A stretch of DNA of 64,000 nt from the NCBI RefSeq assembly GCF_025766255.1, contig NW_026516664.1, forward strand, positions 620,001 through 684,000, written 5' to 3'. The stretch's first letter is position 1; each line of letters begins with the position of its first letter. Source of the stretch: Zychaea mexicana. Lineage: Eukaryota > Mucoromycota > Mucoromycetes > Mucorales > Lichtheimiaceae. The notes under the pieces are model-generated. The model had not been told where the DNA came from. It ran no database searches and saw only the letters and a program-made list of their open reading frames with translations. The position numbers and the translations under genes were made by a program. This document shows, in pieces, positions 61,823-64,000 of this stretch.

Positions 61823-62818
61823 ATGCGATATCACGTCCTCGGTACTGGTGCTATCGGCTGTCATTTTGCAGTAGATCTTCGTTCTCAACACGATGTCACT
61901 CTTGTCTTGCGATCAGAAAAAGCCTTGCAGGATTTCCTTAGCCGTCAAAACGAGATAACGTATCGACGTGTCAACCAACCTGATGAAACCGTGAGAATTA
62001 GTGGATTCGATGCCATGGTAGCCGGCGACACTTCATACAACACCCATATGGATGCTGTCATTGTCACCACTAAGGCCCAGCATGCAACAGAAGCTGTACG
62101 ATCCATCAAACCACACCTATCACGATCCAGCACCTTGGTGTTATTCCAGAATGGCATGGGTGTTGCCGACGAGTTGCTCGAAAAACTATGGCCTGGCCCT
62201 GATCGACAAGAGGCACCCGCAATCGTAATTGGTGTTAATCGCCATTCCGTTATGCGTACGGAACCGTTCGACATTCTTCACAATGCCGGTTGGGACAAAC
62301 CTACTGATGGCTACTTTGTTTCGCCATCGCCCGAAATTGGAGCAGAACAAGGGGATCAGGTCCAATCGGTCATGCAAGGCATGATTGGACTTGCTCGATT
62401 AAACACCAAAATTGTACCTTGGTCAACACTATCCCAATTCATGATGAAGAAGCTTGTAGTCAACTGTGGGTTGAACGCGGCAACTGGTATTTTGGAGTGC
62501 TCCAATGGAGAGTATATTGCCAGTGAGCAGGGCTGTCAATTGATACGTCAGATTTGTGAAGAATGTGCTCAAGTATTGAGTCCTGAATTGGATGCAACAC
62601 CAGACGAGCTTTATGATATCGTCCACGGCACTGCTGTTGATGCAGCTCCAAACAAATGCAGCACAGTCCAGGATATCATGGCAAAACGCCTAACAGAAAT
62701 TGAATATATCAACGGCTACATCATCCGAAAAGCCAAAGAGCGCAATATCCCTGTCCCAACAAATACGTTCTTTGTGTTGTTGCTTCATGCCAAGGAGCAT
62801 CAGATTCATGCAAAATAG
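61823..62818 (+). CDS. PAN5: 2-dehydropantoate 2-reductase (ketopantoate reductase)
   Basis: A single exon, 331 aa, typical length for the family. The start is set at MRYHVLGTGAIG because the Rossmann motif (GTGAIG) begins a few residues in; the frame is open further upstream but that part belongs to the SDR relic and leader. Other family features: VIVTTKAQHATEAV, LVLFQNGMGVADELL, the conserved lysine block KKLVVNCGLNAATGIL, and the C-terminal EIEYINGYIIRKAKERNIPVP. The enzyme reduces 2-dehydropantoate to pantoate with NADPH on the way to pantothenate and CoA. AATAAAAG about 40 bp after the stop is a probable polyadenylation signal. No targeting peptide is seen. Confidence 0.92.
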   Translation: MRYHVLGTGAIGCHFAVDLRSQHDVTLVLRSEKALQDFLSRQNEITYRRVNQPDETVRISGFDAMVAGDTSYNTHMDAVIVTTKAQHATEAVRSIKPHLSRSSTLVLFQNGMGVADELLEKLWPGPDRQEAPAIVIGVNRHSVMRTEPFDILHNAGWDKPTDGYFVSPSPEIGAEQGDQVQSVMQGMIGLARLNTKIVPWSTLSQFMMKKLVVNCGLNAATGILECSNGEYIASEQGCQLIRQICEECAQVLSPELDATPDELYDIVHGTAVDAAPNKCSTVQDIMAKRLTEIEYINGYIIRKAKERNIPVPTNTFFVLLLHAKEHQIHAK

Positions 62819-64000
62819 CGTTACTAGTCTGAATCATAAATCCCTCTCTTGAAATCATTTAATAAAAGCACCTCACAGCAGTATACATCTCAAGAGGGTT
62901 TTATTATCAGTGCAAATAAGACACTGAAGTCCGAAATCTGGGCGTTTGTTGTGGCCGCCACATGTGCACACGATATGATACACGATAGGCCTCAGCCCTT
63001 ATATCAGTCGCAATGAGGTCATCATCGCCGACAGCTTTGTTTAATTTAGCTTTTTACGATATCTGTATTGACTCCAGTATTTACCTCCATTCTTAATTTT
63101 AAATGAAAGCGTAAGTCTCGTCAATGTACTGTATATTATTATTGGAGCATTTACACAGGTTTTCAGTAGCAGTTTGTGATATCCTCTAATTTGCTGTTGT
63201 TATTTTCCTGTTTATTTACTCGTGTCTACGCAGTAATTACAGCTGTGTAGATCTGCATGTCATTGCTTTTTACGTATGTATTAATAATCAAGTGGATTTG
63301 CTGTATGTTCGTGAAATATTCTCTTCCCCGATAATTATACTGGGAAAGCTAAAGGCTGATATATAGCATTGATGCATAGCAAAGTAGTGAATGGGGACAG
63401 CAGCGAGCTCACCGTTGTAACACACCGTTGCAACACTAAAGTGCGATCGTGTTGCGTAAACTACTGCTATTTATGACAGACATATCTACCTACGTAATTG
63501 TAATGCCTTCAACGATGATCGTATTTATAATGCAGTATCAGTTGCTATAGCCAAGAAACTTAAAAGGTGAGTCATTGGTGGATCAAAATCTTGATTGGCT
63601 TGTTGTGTTTTGACGTTTCACGATGCAGGAAAGTACTGTATAATAGCTCCTAAAATACATGCCGCAAAATATTACACAGAGAAAAGGACCAACAATGACG
63701 TTATGTTGTTCCACAATGGCTTGGTTTTCCACAAGTTCATTTAAATGGAATTTTTTTTTGGACATTGATCATTTGCGCTCATAAAAAGGAAAACTGGAGA
63801 ACTGTCGATCTTCTTGAGAAGAAAAGCTACCCTCCCTTTACTGTAAACAGCATCATCATCATCATGAACGATACATATAGCTACGATGTGTTTATCAACA
63901 CGTTCTCCCATTTGTGCATGGCAGACAAAGGCAGCTACATGTTGCAGTTAAACGGCGGTCTGACGCAGTTTGTAGCTAATCTTTAAAGCAGGACGAAAAG
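62819..64000. other. Right-hand intergenic end, no supported gene
   Basis: AT-rich DNA. The only frame of note is a short ATG-led one at 63864-63986 (40 codons, with SYDVFINTFSHLC) that may be a fragment or chance; no domain is recognised. No tRNA, snRNA or element ends are seen. Confidence 0.5.

Noticed and set aside
1..64000. CRISPR arrays, bacterial operons, tRNA or rRNA genes
   Set aside because: No regularly spaced direct repeats with unique spacers, no cloverleaf with a GGTTCGA-type arm, no rRNA-like sequence; the window is eukaryotic nuclear DNA.

Overview
The window is nuclear DNA of a filamentous fungus, most likely an early-diverging one (Mucoromycota, probably Mucorales). Genes are broken by many short GT-AG introns (about 55-160 nt) with TACTAAC-like branch points and sit behind pyrimidine-rich leaders. 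The gene set is plainly fungal (FKS-type 1,3-beta-glucan synthase, YKE4-like ZIP transporter, MAM33/p32), but it also holds an almost full-length SZT2 homolog, which ascomycete yeasts lack. The phylum is an inference. Exons were assembled by eye from reading frame, splice signals and protein-family similarity.

Layout. 1-1.1 kb: 3' part of a conserved fungal membrane/coiled-coil protein. 3.36-4.53 kb: mitochondrial MAM33/p32. 4.9-12.6 kb: a minus-strand array of small C2-domain genes (three intact, one clear pseudogene, one doubtful relic) with a shared promoter module, plus a 385-bp inverted-repeat element. 12.6-16.2 kb: AT-rich DNA without a supportable gene. 16.3-18.6 kb: acyl-CoA synthetase with a 5-nt exon and a GC-AG intron. 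19.0-29.7 kb: SZT2 homolog (about 3,323 aa, 10 exons). 30.1-35.8 kb: glucan synthase. 37.1-37.8 kb: an unrecognised small three-exon gene on the minus strand. 38.6-40.35 kb: a 1.76-kb repeat whose inverted partner lies at 57.65-59.4 kb. 42.5-44.6 kb: carnosine N-methyltransferase, with a decayed duplicate of its 3' end about 1.15 kb downstream. 47.4-48.55 kb: low-complexity single-span membrane protein. 49.4-50.6 kb: ZIP zinc transporter. 50.9-53.5 kb: CTNNBL1. 53.7-60.45 kb: transposon island made of a 1.04-kb direct repeat at both ends (left copy carrying a pogo/Tc1-type MITE with a clean TA duplication), a decayed retroelement gag-protease, a 10-bp minisatellite and the second copy of the 1.75-kb element. 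60.6-61.6 kb: decayed short-chain dehydrogenase. 61.8-62.8 kb: ketopantoate reductase. The last 1.2 kb holds no gene I can support.

The genes do not form a pathway cluster. They are mostly housekeeping functions (mitochondrial matrix protein, lipid activation, TORC1 amino-acid signalling, cell-wall synthesis, histidine-containing peptide methylation, zinc transport, spliceosome, pantothenate/CoA synthesis) separated by two accessory zones: the C2 array and the transposon island. The most promising novelties are the palindromic HMG-type motif shared by the three C2 promoters, the fungal SZT2 homolog, the hairpin-chain region in the paired 1.75-kb repeats, and the MITE with a paralogous empty site.
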